A DNA stretch of 64,000 nt from Thalassospira lucentensis (lineage in GTDB: Bacteria; Pseudomonadota; Alphaproteobacteria; Rhodospirillales; Thalassospiraceae), in contig NZ_JAATOV010000001.1 of assembly GCF_011806425.1 (NCBI RefSeq), positions 186,001 through 250,000 of the forward strand, in the 5' to 3' direction. Position 1 is the stretch's first letter. Each line of letters opens with the position of its first letter. The notes under the pieces were generated by a model that saw nothing but the letters and a program-made list of their open reading frames with translations, made no database searches and had not been told where the DNA came from. A program made the translations under genes and the position numbers. Positions 43,141 to 52,299 of this stretch are shown here, one piece after another.

Positions 43141-44619
43141 ATGGGTTGGCTGCATTTCAAACACAAAAGACACATTGCGGCATTGATTGCAGCCGTCGGC
43201 TTAACGGCCGGACTGGCGGGGTGCTCGACCAATCGGGCAACCGGTGAAGATACATTCACAGCGTTCATGTCGCCCAGTGAAGAAAAGAAAATCGGGGCAC
43301 AAGAGCACCCGAAGATGGTTGCAGAATTTGGCGGCAAATATGATGAAAAAGACCTGCCGTCCTATGTGAACAAAGTTGGTCAGAAACTAGTCGCGGTTTC
43401 AGAAACACCAAATGAAAAGTTCACCTTTACGGTTCTCGACTCACCCGTGATCAACGCCTTTGCCCTGCCGGGCGGGTATGTCTATATCACGCGCGGTTTG
43501 GCCGCCTTGGCATCCAACGAAGCCGAACTTGCCGGCGTTTTGGCCCATGAAATCGGCCATGTGGTCGCCCGCCATTCCGCGCAACGCTATAGCCGCGGCA
43601 TGATCACACAGATTTTGGCCGGTGGTCTTTCCGCCGCGATTGGCAACGGTGCTGGCCAGATTATTGGAACGGGTGCGAACGCCTATCTTAAATCCTTCTC
43701 GCGTGAGCATGAGCTTGAAGCGGATATGCTTGGCATTCGCTATATCACGCGTGCCGGCTATGATCCCGATGCCATGGCGACCTTCCTTGAAAAACTGCGC
43801 GCGCATGCCCGCCTTCAGGCGATGCTGGCCGGACGCTCGCCCGATGATGTCGACAAGTTCGACTTCATGGCAACCCATCCACGTACCCTTGATCGTATTC
43901 AACAGGCCCACGCACGGGCCAATGTAACACCCGCTCCAAATCCTGAACTGGGAACGGTGCGCTATATGACCGCGATTGACGGGATTTTGTATGGCGACGG
44001 CCCAGACGAAGGATATGTGCGCGGCACCCAATTCTTCCATGTGCCACTTGATTTCACGTTTGAAGTGCCTGACGGCTTTTCGATGGTCAACCAACCAACA
44101 GCAGTCGTCGCGCGCGATCAAAATGGTGCGCAGATCGTGTTTGAAGGCGCACCGTCAGCCCGCAATACCCGGCTTGATACCTACCTTCGGAACGGTTTTT
44201 CTGACCGGATTAAGCTTCAAAACATCGAAATGATTGATATCAACGGCCAAGAAGCTGCGACGGGAAGTGCCGATGTTTCGCTCAGTTCCGGGTCGAGCCG
44301 TTTGCGTGTTGTTGTGATCCGTCACGGGGATGCAGCCTATCAGTTCCTGTTCGTTGTGCCATTGAATCAGGCCGATAAGTATAATGTTGCGCTGCGCCGC
44401 ACCACATACAGCTTCCGTCCGTTGACCCGTCAGGAGCAAAAGGTTCATACACCGCTTCGGATTAAAGTCCGCGCGGCGAACCCGGAATACACCCTGCAAA
44501 CATTCGTTGATGACATGCAGGTGGACCGCGAACCGGCTGCCACCTTTGCCACCCTGAACGGCCTGTCAGTCGGCCAAGCACCGGCCCCGAATGCGCTGGT
44601 GAAAGTTGTCCGGCACTAG
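43141..44619 (+). CDS. M48-family zinc metalloprotease lipoprotein (BepA-like)
   Basis: A 492-residue lipoprotein (start MGWLHFKHKR with GAGGAAAG upstream; signal ending LAGC, Cys28). The M48 motif HEIGH is at residues 136-140 (VLAHEIGHVVARHSAQRYSR), with the third ligand in SREHELEADMLG. The 230 residues after the protease domain are not tetratricopeptide repeats but a separate region (VRGTQFFHVPLDFTFEVPDG), typical of one alphaproteobacterial subgroup. By analogy to E. coli BepA/YfgC it may clear stalled outer-membrane proteins. An intrinsic terminator follows. Confidence 0.9.
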   Translation: MGWLHFKHKRHIAALIAAVGLTAGLAGCSTNRATGEDTFTAFMSPSEEKKIGAQEHPKMVAEFGGKYDEKDLPSYVNKVGQKLVAVSETPNEKFTFTVLDSPVINAFALPGGYVYITRGLAALASNEAELAGVLAHEIGHVVARHSAQRYSRGMITQILAGGLSAAIGNGAGQIIGTGANAYLKSFSREHELEADMLGIRYITRAGYDPDAMATFLEKLRAHARLQAMLAGRSPDDVDKFDFMATHPRTLDRIQQAHARANVTPAPNPELGTVRYMTAIDGILYGDGPDEGYVRGTQFFHVPLDFTFEVPDGFSMVNQPTAVVARDQNGAQIVFEGAPSARNTRLDTYLRNGFSDRIKLQNIEMIDINGQEAATGSADVSLSSGSSRLRVVVIRHGDAAYQFLFVVPLNQADKYNVALRRTTYSFRPLTRQEQKVHTPLRIKVRAANPEYTLQTFVDDMQVDREPAATFATLNGLSVGQAPAPNALVKVVRH

Positions 44620-44652
44620 GAACTGCACTCACACCCGAGAAGCACAAACAAC

Positions 44653-44683
44653 AAAAGGCAGCATTTAAACATGCTGCCTTTTT
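44653..44683 (+). terminator. Intrinsic terminator of the M48 gene
   Basis: AAAAGGCAGCAT pairs with ATGCTGCCTTTTT around a 6-base loop; the T-run is on the plus strand after the M48 stop and an A-run serves the convergent gene on the minus strand. Confidence 0.88.
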
Positions 44684-44723
44684 CAGTTCTGCGATTTATG
44701 CCCGCTGCGATCCGGCTGGGTTC

Positions 44724-45533
44724 TTACGCGCCGTTGCTATCGATCCGCTCAATCACTTTGCCTTGACCATCAAGGGCCAGCGCCAAAAGCGATCCACCAC
44801 GGCCTGCGCCATTATCAAGCGACAAGGTAAATTCGCGCTCGATCAATCCGGTTTGACTTCCTGCGGCACCGCGAACAATGCGCGCGCAATCGTAATACCG
44901 ATCGGTGATACTTTCGAACATCGATCCGCCCCACCAAAACGTATCCGTTTGCCCAGTCAAGGGACGTGAACCATCAAGGCCCGCATGGACAAAGATCAAC
45001 TGGCCATCAGTGGTATAGGCCGCGTGCTTTAGATCCGCCAACAGGGCACTGTGGCCGCTATGACGGCGCAGTGAATCGACAAATTGCGATGTCCATTGCG
45101 AAATGGCGTGCGCACCTTGGCGCATGATCGACTGTACATTTGCCGGATCAAACCCATAGGCCCGAATTGTTCCGGCGATTCCACGGGTCAACATCCAGTC
45201 AAATACATCGCCAGGATTTGGGGCAAACTGCAATTGCTGTAACTTGGTCAGCATTTCTTCGGATGCACCGCGCAGGAAGGCGATATCAGAAATATCAACA
45301 CCATCAAGGGCAATGAAATACCGGCGGAACAGCAAAATCTCGTTAATGGTCGCCACCACGGACTCCGCCGTGCCATCGCCCCAATAATTACCCAAATACA
45401 CCAGCCGTTCACCGGGGGCGACACGCTGGGCAAGCTTTTGATGAACGGCCTTTAGGGCGCCATGATCACCATTGATCGCACCAACAACCCAGATTCTCTC
45501 CGCCGGCTTGATCGGCGCCAGAACTGCACTCAT
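44724..45533 (-). CDS. Metallophosphatase-like protein with lost catalytic motifs
   Basis: A 269-residue protein with the layout of a Ser/Thr phosphatase or ApaH-like calcineurin enzyme, but nearly all metal-binding residues are changed: GDxHG reads GAING (residues 18-22), GDxxDRG reads GNYWGDG (48-54), and GNHE reads GASE (89-92). Only the final FVHAGLDGSR (181-190) is normal. The fold is probably kept (the stretches between motifs match), so this looks like a pseudo-phosphatase with a binding or regulatory role. It lies next to carD, in the same direction, separated by a terminator. Not recognised as a named family. Confidence 0.75.
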   Translation of the reverse strand: MSAVLAPIKPAERIWVVGAINGDHGALKAVHQKLAQRVAPGERLVYLGNYWGDGTAESVVATINEILLFRRYFIALDGVDISDIAFLRGASEEMLTKLQQLQFAPNPGDVFDWMLTRGIAGTIRAYGFDPANVQSIMRQGAHAISQWTSQFVDSLRRHSGHSALLADLKHAAYTTDGQLIFVHAGLDGSRPLTGQTDTFWWGGSMFESITDRYYDCARIVRGAAGSQTGLIEREFTLSLDNGAGRGGSLLALALDGQGKVIERIDSNGA

Positions 45534-45560
45534 CGTGATAACCTGCCTAAAACAAAAAAC

Positions 45561-45605
45561 AAAACCGGCCCCGAGGATATCAATGATACCTTGTGGGCCG
45601 GTTTT
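45561..45605 (-). terminator. Terminator of carD
   Basis: AAAACCGGCC (45561-45570) pairs with GGCCGGTTTT (45596-45605), with an inner ATC/GAT pairing in the loop. The minus strand after the arm is GTTTTTTG. It follows the carD stop. Confidence 0.82.
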
Positions 45606-45637
45606 TAGAAACAGTTGTATGAAGGAAAGACCTTCAA

Positions 45638-46138
45638 TCAGGCAGCTTTATACAAAAGCTTTTCAAGTTTGCCCGAAGCCTTGTCTTTGTCGATCTTCTC
45701 GATCGCAGCCAATTCGTCAACAAGGCGCTCAAAGGCAGCTTCGTAAATCTGACGCTCAGAGAAAGATTGCTCCGGCTGGGTTGCGCTGCGATGCAGGTCA
45801 CGAACCACTTCGGCAATGGAAACAGGATCGCCAGAATTGATCTTTGCTTCATATTCCTGTGCACGGCGCGACCACATGGTGCGTTTTACACGTGCACGGC
45901 CCTTAAGGGTAATGAGCGCAGAATCCATCTGCTTTTTCGAGGAAAGCTTGCGAAGACCCGAGTTACCCACCTTGTTAACCGGCACGCGCAAGGTCATGCG
46001 GCTCGATTCAAAGGTAATTACATAAAGGCGCAATTCCTGACCCGCGATTTCCTGGGTTTCCAGGCCGTCAACACAGCCAACACCGTGCGCGGGGTAAACA
46101 ACGTAATCGCCAACAGTAAAGGGCAACTTATCCGACAT
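45638..46138 (-). CDS. carD: CarD-family transcriptional regulator
   Basis: CarD-type proteins bind RNA polymerase beta and stabilise open promoter complexes. The 166-residue protein starts MSDKLPFTVGDYVVYPAHGV (AAGGA six bases upstream; an in-frame TTG one codon earlier is rejected). The N-terminal RNAP-interacting Tudor-like domain contains GDYVVYPAHGVGCV and RVPVNKVGNSGLRKL; the C-terminal helical domain has the DNA-contacting KRTMWSRRAQEYEAKINSGD. Downstream neighbour of fdxA in the same direction, a pair conserved in Alphaproteobacteria. Confidence 0.95.
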   Translation of the reverse strand: MSDKLPFTVGDYVVYPAHGVGCVDGLETQEIAGQELRLYVITFESSRMTLRVPVNKVGNSGLRKLSSKKQMDSALITLKGRARVKRTMWSRRAQEYEAKINSGDPVSIAEVVRDLHRSATQPEQSFSERQIYEAAFERLVDELAAIEKIDKDKASGKLEKLLYKAA

Positions 46139-46450
46139 CAAGCATCCTTCCGGCCAATTGAGGCCTGGTCATTCAACGGTAACACTATAGACCCAGTGAC
46201 GCGAAGAGCTGCACACGACCAAGCTTTTGGCGAAGTCGCGGTTTCAGACAGGGGAATATTAACGGAGATCCGGTAACTTAGGAACGAAGCCTGTCGAGCC
46301 CTTAAACGCGAGTGACAGACAATAACACAAAGAGCCGGTGTTTCACAGAATTTTTCCGTGTCACCAGCTCAATGCAGCCATGCAACGGGCCAAACAGCAC
46401 AGCTGGTCTGGCCCGGATGTGATTTAATTCTTACAAAAAATTCTAAGAAA
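46139..46450. other. Gene-free region between fdxA and carD
   Basis: About 310 bases without a gene. Contains an imperfect hairpin (GAGCCGGTG 46332-46340 with CACCAGCTC 46362-46370) that may end fdxA, then the carD promoter region. No tRNA, repeat or short gene was recognised. Confidence 0.5.
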
Positions 46451-46786
46451 TCAGTCGCCCTTTCCGGGCGCTTCACTTAGCATTTCTGTCTTGCCAGACT
46501 TGCCATTCCACTCGTCAGCATCCGCTGGCGCATCGCCTTTGCGGGTGATGTTCGGCCAAATCTCGGCAAACTTGCGATTAAGTTCCAGCCAATTATCCAA
46601 ATTCGGTTCCGTATCTGGAATAATTGCTTCGGCGGGGCATTCCGGTTCACAGACACCGCAATCGATGCATTCGTCCGGGTGGATAACCAAGAAGTTATCA
46701 CCTTCATAGAAGCAATCGACGGGGCAAACCTCGACGCAGTCCTGATACTTACATTTGATGCAGTTTTCCGTCACCACATAGGTCAT
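46451..46786 (-). CDS. fdxA: Seven-iron ferredoxin
   Basis: A 111-residue 7Fe ferredoxin, cytoplasmic electron carrier. The start [20 protein letters not shown] has GGAG seven bases upstream; an earlier ATG adds 28 basic codons with no conservation. Cysteines 9, 17 and 50 fit the 3Fe-4S cluster and 21, 40, 43 and 46 the 4Fe-4S cluster, the same pattern as Azotobacter ferredoxin I shifted by one. The C-terminal tail ([20 protein letters not shown]) is typical of the alphaproteobacterial FdxA group. Confidence 0.96.
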   Translation of the reverse strand: MTYVVTENCIKCKYQDCVEVCPVDCFYEGDNFLVIHPDECIDCGVCEPECPAEAIIPDTEPNLDNWLELNRKFAEIWPNITRKGDAPADADEWNGKSGKTEMLSEAPGKGD

Positions 46787-47109
46787 GGTGTAACTCCGTA
46801 CAGGTTGCTGGGCCAGATTGCGGCTGCACCCGCGCTTGGCCTTGTTCTCTCTCGGGCATTGGGTTATCACGCAGAGCGCTTGTGTGCAACTCCATTAAAA
46901 TCCCATTTTTTTGCGTAGTATTCACGATTTGGTGCAATGCAGAAACACCTGCCAGCCCAACGATAGGCTGGCCTTCGAAAATCTGCGCAGACCATACAGA
47001 TTTCTTTGCTCTTTTCCAGTTCTTAGGGCCTTGCGACAATTGCTTTTGAGCACACAAAGCCATAGTCTGCTTTTAACTGGTGGGGAAAAGTAAATGTTTG
47101 GGGTTCGGG
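46787..47109. other. Divergent promoter region between fdxA and the GGDEF-EAL gene
   Basis: About 320 bases. A 104-codon reading on the minus strand (46749-47063) has unusual composition and overlaps fdxA; I reject it. Holds promoters for both genes; no clear -10/-35 pair or regulatory repeat was recognised. Confidence 0.5.
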
Positions 47110-49584
47110 GTGTCTGAAGAAAGCCTTGATCAGCAACAGCTTAAGTGGCGAAATCGCCTGTCTGTTAAGCAGGCACGCATTGCGGTTGCGATCACCCTTT
47201 TCATTGGACTGTTGCTAAGCGCTGTTCAAATTACCCTTGATCTACGCGAAGAACGAAACCTGATTGACCGCACGGTCCGGCAGGTTCTTGCGACACTGCG
47301 CGAATCCGCGACACAGGCGGCATACGGCCTTGATGAAAATTTGGCATCGCGTGTGATTGCCGGGCTTTTTGAATATCAGCCGGTCTACGAAGCCGAATTG
47401 CGCGATAATTTCGACAATGTCCTTGCCCGTCAATCCGAACCACCAAGTAGCTCCAAGCGTTCCTTTTTGACCAGCCTGATGTTTGGCGAGAACAAGCAAT
47501 ATGATATCCGCCTTGAAACCGAGCCGGGAAACGAGCTTGTCGGGTATCTCAGCGTTCAAATCGATACCAACCTGATTGCGGACGGCTTTATCAACCGTGC
47601 GACGCGCATTCTGGCGTCGGGTATTTTACGCAACCTTCTTCTGGGCCTTGTGCTGGTCGCGTTTTTCTATGCGACGCTGACCAAGCCGCTTTTGCGTATT
47701 TCCAGCATGCTGCGCAGGATTAATCCAAACCACCCAGACCCCAGTGGCATTAAAGTCCCGCCTAAGCATGAACGCGACGAACTGGGCATGATTTTGCACA
47801 CCACGCGAAATCTGATCGATAGCATCTCGGCAAACTTGGGCAAACTGCGTGCCACCGAGCAACAAGTCAGAGACCGGGAATCGCAGCTTAACGCAATTGT
47901 TCAAAATGTTGCTGACGGCATTCTAACGATCACACCGAATGGACGGATTGTTGAATATAACGCGGCGATACGGTCGTTATTTGGCTTGTTACGCGACGAA
48001 GTCCCCAAAGGGCGCGCCTTGCAGGAATTCATTGCCCCGGGTGCGGTGGTAACGCTTGAACATACACTCGGCGAACTTGCGACATATGACCCAACGGTCG
48101 AGATCACGGAAAAACGGATCACCTTGCCCGTGATTAGGGGCGATCAAAGCGAGATTGATGTTTCGTTTGCCCTTCGCCCGATCCCCGATGCCGATACGCC
48201 ACTGATAACGGCGGTCTTAAACGACATCACCGTTCGCAAACGCTACGAAGAACAACTGGTCTATCTTGCCAATCACGACACGCTGACCAACCTGCCCAAC
48301 CGCAGCATGCTTGAAGACAGCCTGTCCAATGCGCTTCAAACGCATAAAAACGACCAAGAACGCCGTCAGGGTGCGACGGCTGTGGTCTTTATCGATCTGG
48401 ACCGCTTTAAGGTGATCAATGACAGTTTGGGCCATCATGTCGGTGACTTGTTGCTTAAGGCGGTCGGATCACGCTTGCAAAAAGTGATTGGCCGACAGGA
48501 AATTGTTGGTCGTCTTGGTGGCGACGAGTTCCTGATCATTATCCCGGATCTTAAAGAAACACAGGACGCCGCCAGCCTGTCGCAGGCCGTGCTTGAAGCC
48601 CTGACCCCCGCGTTCGACATTAAGGGGCGCATCCTTTTTGTAACCCCGTCCATTGGGATTGCGCTTTATCCATCGGATGGGGAAGACTTCCCGACCTTGA
48701 TGCGCAATGCCGATACCGCGATGTATAGTGCGAAATCAAATGGTGGCGGGACCTATCACTTCTTTACCAAGACCATGAACGAAAGTGCGATGGCGCGCCT
48801 TGTGATCGAAAATGATCTGCGAGAAGCGCTTTCGAAAAATCAATTCGAACTGCATTACCAACCGAAAGTCGATCTGAAAACAGACCGCATCTGTGGCCTT
48901 GAGGCACTTATCCGCTGGAAGCATCCCAAACGCGGCTATATTTCGCCGATGCAGTTTATCCCGGTGGCCGAAGAAACCGGACTGATTGGCAAAATCGGTG
49001 AATGGGTATTTGAAGAAGCCTGTCGCCAGATCGGCGAATGGGATGCGCAGGATGTTCCCCCCGTTCCCATCGCCATCAATTTGTCGCCGCGCCAATTGAT
49101 GGAAGGCCGGATCACACACACCATTTCGCGCATTCTCGAACAAACCCAAACGCCTGCTGCCCGGATTGTGCTTGAAGTGACGGAAACCGTCATGATGCAG
49201 GAAATCAATAAATCGGCTACAATTCTTCAAGAGCTGCGCCACCTTGGCCTTCAGATTGCGGTCGATGATTTTGGTACCGGGTATTCATCACTGGCGTATC
49301 TTAAACGCCTGCCGATCAATTCGATCAAGATCGACCGGTCCTTTGTCCGCGACGTGACGATTGATAGTGACGACGCCGCAATCACACGTGCGATCATTGT
49401 GATGGGCCACAATCTTGGTCTTTTGGTTGTTGCCGAGGGGGTTGAAACTGTTGAACAGATGGACTTCCTGCGCAAAAGCGGATGCGATGAAGTTCAAGGC
49501 TTCCTGATTGCCACACCATTGCCCGCACATGAGGCGGTCGAACATCTTAAACGCCTGCCGGCTAAGGCCGGAACGGAACTGTAA
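47110..49584 (+). CDS. Membrane GGDEF-EAL c-di-GMP enzyme with PAS domain
   Basis: An 824-residue protein for making and/or breaking cyclic-di-GMP. Two membrane helices (about residues 23-45 and 165-190) flank a periplasmic sensor of about 120 residues; a HAMP-like linker, a PAS domain (IVQNVADGILTITPNGRIVE) and the catalytic domains follow. GGDEF is intact (RLGGDEFLII, near 468-477), and the EAL domain is also intact (EALIRWKHP at 598 on, then VDDFGTGYSSLAYLKRLPIN and IKIDRSF), so both activities are possible. Start choice is GTG at 47110 (GGGG six bases before it); GTG at 47080 is an alternative. First gene of a signalling operon. Confidence 0.93.
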   Translation: MSEESLDQQQLKWRNRLSVKQARIAVAITLFIGLLLSAVQITLDLREERNLIDRTVRQVLATLRESATQAAYGLDENLASRVIAGLFEYQPVYEAELRDNFDNVLARQSEPPSSSKRSFLTSLMFGENKQYDIRLETEPGNELVGYLSVQIDTNLIADGFINRATRILASGILRNLLLGLVLVAFFYATLTKPLLRISSMLRRINPNHPDPSGIKVPPKHERDELGMILHTTRNLIDSISANLGKLRATEQQVRDRESQLNAIVQNVADGILTITPNGRIVEYNAAIRSLFGLLRDEVPKGRALQEFIAPGAVVTLEHTLGELATYDPTVEITEKRITLPVIRGDQSEIDVSFALRPIPDADTPLITAVLNDITVRKRYEEQLVYLANHDTLTNLPNRSMLEDSLSNALQTHKNDQERRQGATAVVFIDLDRFKVINDSLGHHVGDLLLKAVGSRLQKVIGRQEIVGRLGGDEFLIIIPDLKETQDAASLSQAVLEALTPAFDIKGRILFVTPSIGIALYPSDGEDFPTLMRNADTAMYSAKSNGGGTYHFFTKTMNESAMARLVIENDLREALSKNQFELHYQPKVDLKTDRICGLEALIRWKHPKRGYISPMQFIPVAEETGLIGKIGEWVFEEACRQIGEWDAQDVPPVPIAINLSPRQLMEGRITHTISRILEQTQTPAARIVLEVTETVMMQEINKSATILQELRHLGLQIAVDDFGTGYSSLAYLKRLPINSIKIDRSFVRDVTIDSDDAAITRAIIVMGHNLGLLVVAEGVETVEQMDFLRKSGCDEVQGFLIATPLPAHEAVEHLKRLPAKAGTEL

Positions 49585-49661
49585 AGACTTCATGCGAGCG
49601 CACGTAGGAACAAATGCGCGCAACCGCACAACATTATCATTTTGGTGACCCGAGACATAAC

Positions 49662-50036
49662 ATGGCCGCACAAAAATCCGTCCTGCTTGTAGATGACAGC
49701 AAATTCGCCCGACTGTTGGTCAAGGCCTTCATTTCCAGCAATTTCGCCGATTGGGAAATTGACGAAGCCGAAGACGCAACCAACGCGCTGGCGATGGTTG
49801 AAGACAAAACCTATGACTATCTTCTGGTCGACTTCAACATGCCCGGCATGGATGGGCTTGAACTGGGCGAAAAACTGCGCGGGCTATTTCCTGATGCCGT
49901 GATTGCGCTTTTGACAGCCAATATTCAGCAAGAAATCCAACGCAAAGCTGAAAGCATCGGCATCGACTTTTTGGCAAAACCACCCACCGAAGAGAAAATC
50001 CGTGACTACATTGCTTCCAAGGAAGCCAGCAGATGA
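49662..50036 (+). CDS. Single-domain CheY-like response regulator
   Basis: A 124-residue receiver domain with no output domain. Acidic pocket residues are VDDSKFAR (Asp11, Asp12), the phosphoacceptor Asp57 (YLLVDFNMPGMDG), a conserved Thr in ALLTANIQ, and Lys in FLAKPPTEEK. Start MAAQKSVLLV at 49662. The final ATGA overlaps the start of the next gene, a CheC phosphatase, so the pair is co-translated. It probably carries phosphate from a histidine kinase such as the one encoded two genes later. Confidence 0.93.
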   Translation: MAAQKSVLLVDDSKFARLLVKAFISSNFADWEIDEAEDATNALAMVEDKTYDYLLVDFNMPGMDGLELGEKLRGLFPDAVIALLTANIQQEIQRKAESIGIDFLAKPPTEEKIRDYIASKEASR

Positions 50037-50656
50037 TTGAACTGAGTGAACTTGAACATGATACCATCAGTGAACTGATCAATATCGGTGTCGGTCGGGC
50101 GGCATCATCCTTGTCAGAAATGGTTGATCAGCCCGTCGAATTAACCGTTCCACGTATCACATTTGTGGAACGATTTTCCGATACCGACCTTGCCAAAGCC
50201 CCAACCGAAATCGTTTCTGCCGTCAGTCAAACATTTGACGGTCCGTTCAAAGGCGAGGCCATGCTGGTCTTTCCCGAAGAACGTAGTCTGGAGCTGGTGC
50301 GCAGCCTTTTGAAAGTTGATGTCCCGCTTGAGGCATTAACCGATCTTGAGCAAGAGGCCCTGATGGAGGTCGGCAATATCATTTTGAATGCCTGCCTTGG
50401 CAGCATTTCAAATGTGCTTGGCGAGCCGATTAATTGCTCGATGCCGTCTTTTCGCAAACGTGAAAGCCGTTCCTTACTGGATCAAGATGGCGACGAACAC
50501 GATGCAGGCAAAAAACCGGTTCTGATGATCCTGCATGTTCAATTCATGCTGCGTCAAAATGATATCGATGGATATGTCTTGTTTGTGATGGATATGAACT
50601 CCATCCAGATGCTTCGTGAACTTGTGCGTCGCTTCCTAGTAAAGTCATTTGGGTAA
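50033..50656 (+). CDS. CheC-like phosphatase with two active sites
   Basis: A 207-residue CheC/FliY/CheX-family protein. Both helical active-site signatures (E-x2-N followed by Pro 23 residues later) are intact: Glu14 and Asn17 with Pro40 (TISELINIGVGRAA), and Glu112 and Asn115 with Pro138 (ALMEVGNIILNACLG). It therefore should dephosphorylate a receiver, most likely the CheY-like protein encoded just upstream and overlapping it. An unusual charged loop (residues 140-157, RKRESRSLLDQDGDEHD) separates the second site from the end. No chemotaxis genes lie nearby. Confidence 0.92.
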   Translation: MIELSELEHDTISELINIGVGRAASSLSEMVDQPVELTVPRITFVERFSDTDLAKAPTEIVSAVSQTFDGPFKGEAMLVFPEERSLELVRSLLKVDVPLEALTDLEQEALMEVGNIILNACLGSISNVLGEPINCSMPSFRKRESRSLLDQDGDEHDAGKKPVLMILHVQFMLRQNDIDGYVLFVMDMNSIQMLRELVRRFLVKSFG

Positions 50657-50670
50657 CCAGGCCGAGGTGA

Positions 50671-52293
50671 ATGAAAAAATCCACGCCAACATCGTCGGAC
50701 CCGAAAGCAACGTCAGGTAATCCTGACGGCACTGACAATACGGCTGAGCTTTATGCCGCCCTGCTCGACACGGCAGATACCGGCTCCATCGCGATATCCC
50801 AAGACGGCACCATCTGCCACTGGAACAGATGGATGCAAACCCGTTCTGACTTAACCCCGCATCAGGTCCTTGGAAAACAGCTGGCGGAGGTATTTCCCGA
50901 AACCCGTTTGGGGCGGGTCAGTCAAGCCATTGAAGACTGCCTTAAATTTGGCATGCCTGCGGTTATTTCCCCATCGCTTAATCAAGGTGCGTTACCGTTA
51001 AAGCCATTGCCGCAATTTGCGGCCAGCTTTGATCGTATGGAACAATCCATCCGTATCCACCCCATCAAAACCAGCAACGATGGGACGTTATGTTCACTGA
51101 CCATTCGCGACGTCACACTTGCGGTACAACGCGATAGATTGCTGCGCCAACAGGCAACCGAACTTGCCGATCTTGTGACGCAAACCCGACGCAGCGAAGG
51201 CCGCACCCGGGCCATTTTGCAAAATACGGTTGATGCCATTTTGGTCGCATCCGATGACGGCAATATTGAACCGCTAAACGCGCGTGCGCAGGAACTTTGT
51301 GGCCCAGAAGGCGACCCGGAACTTCGTAATATCATTCGGTTCTTGTTGCCAGACAGCGGAAACACGCCCCCACCCCGGCCACCGCAGGACCGAATTTTAA
51401 CCGACCTGGGAACCGGTGTGATCGAAGTTCTGGCCTGCTCGCCGGGGAAACGCGACGTTCCGCTAGAAGTTGCCATCAGCCACTTTTCCACCGATGGCCG
51501 GTATCATTACATCATTACCCTGCGCGATATTTCCCAACGTAAACGGCACGAAATGGAAATTCAGCGCACCATGACCGAACTTGAACGGTCCAACAGCGAA
51601 CTTGAACAGTTTGCCTATGCGGCGTCCCACGATTTGCAAGAACCGCTTAGGATGGTTTCAAGCTATACCCAGTTGCTTGCGCGACGTTACGAAGGGCAGC
51701 TTGACGACACGGCTGATGAATTCATTCATTACGCCGTGGATGGCACCCAGCGCATGCAGCGGATGATTGATGACCTTCTGACCCTGTCGCGGGTCGGTCG
51801 CCACGGGAAGCCATTCCATGCCGTCGCGCTTAGCGCCCTGTTTGATGCATTGGTGACAAACTTCCGACGCGCCGGGCCCACGCCCGAAGGCAACATCATC
51901 CGTGAAGGCACCCTGCCAACCGTCACGGGCGATGCCAGTCAGTTGCTGCTGTTGTTCCAGAACTTGGTATCGAACGGGCTTAAATACAGCGATCCGGAAA
52001 ACGGACAGGTTCGGATATATTCGGAAGAAACCCCAAACAGTTACCGCGTTTTTGTCGCCGATAACGGGATTGGGATCGAAGAGCAATATCACGAAACCAT
52101 TTTCGAAGTTTTCAAACGTCTGCATGGCTATGGTGATTATGCCGGGACAGGTATTGGATTGGCGATTTGCAAAAAGATCGTCGAGCGCCACGGCGGCAGC
52201 CTTAGTGTCACCAGCACACCCGGCGAAGGCAGCATATTCTGCGTTGAATTTCCTAAAGAATTGGCGATTGTCGTCACGCCGGAAAGCATGTAG
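50671..52293 (+). CDS. Soluble PAS-domain histidine kinase
   Basis: A 540-residue cytosolic kinase. Residues 28-150 form a PAS domain (TADTGSIAISQDGTICHWNR), a second PAS lies at about 180-290 (VDAILVASDDGNIEPLN), then the dimerisation and phosphoacceptor helix with His320 (AASHDLQEPLRMVSS, the cyanophytochrome-like form). The ATPase domain runs from about 400: QNLVSNGLKYS (N box), DNGIGIEE (G1) and TGIGLAICKKIVERHGG (G2). No membrane helices. GAGG precedes the ATG and it is 14 bases after the CheC gene, so it is the last gene of the operon. Confidence 0.93.
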   Translation: MKKSTPTSSDPKATSGNPDGTDNTAELYAALLDTADTGSIAISQDGTICHWNRWMQTRSDLTPHQVLGKQLAEVFPETRLGRVSQAIEDCLKFGMPAVISPSLNQGALPLKPLPQFAASFDRMEQSIRIHPIKTSNDGTLCSLTIRDVTLAVQRDRLLRQQATELADLVTQTRRSEGRTRAILQNTVDAILVASDDGNIEPLNARAQELCGPEGDPELRNIIRFLLPDSGNTPPPRPPQDRILTDLGTGVIEVLACSPGKRDVPLEVAISHFSTDGRYHYIITLRDISQRKRHEMEIQRTMTELERSNSELEQFAYAASHDLQEPLRMVSSYTQLLARRYEGQLDDTADEFIHYAVDGTQRMQRMIDDLLTLSRVGRHGKPFHAVALSALFDALVTNFRRAGPTPEGNIIREGTLPTVTGDASQLLLLFQNLVSNGLKYSDPENGQVRIYSEETPNSYRVFVADNGIGIEEQYHETIFEVFKRLHGYGDYAGTGIGLAICKKIVERHGGSLSVTSTPGEGSIFCVEFPKELAIVVTPESM

Positions 52294-52299
52294 CCTTCA

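Noticed and set aside
46749-47063. A 104-codon minus-strand frame upstream of and overlapping fdxA
   Set aside because: No ribosome site or family, overlaps the fdxA start, unusual composition.
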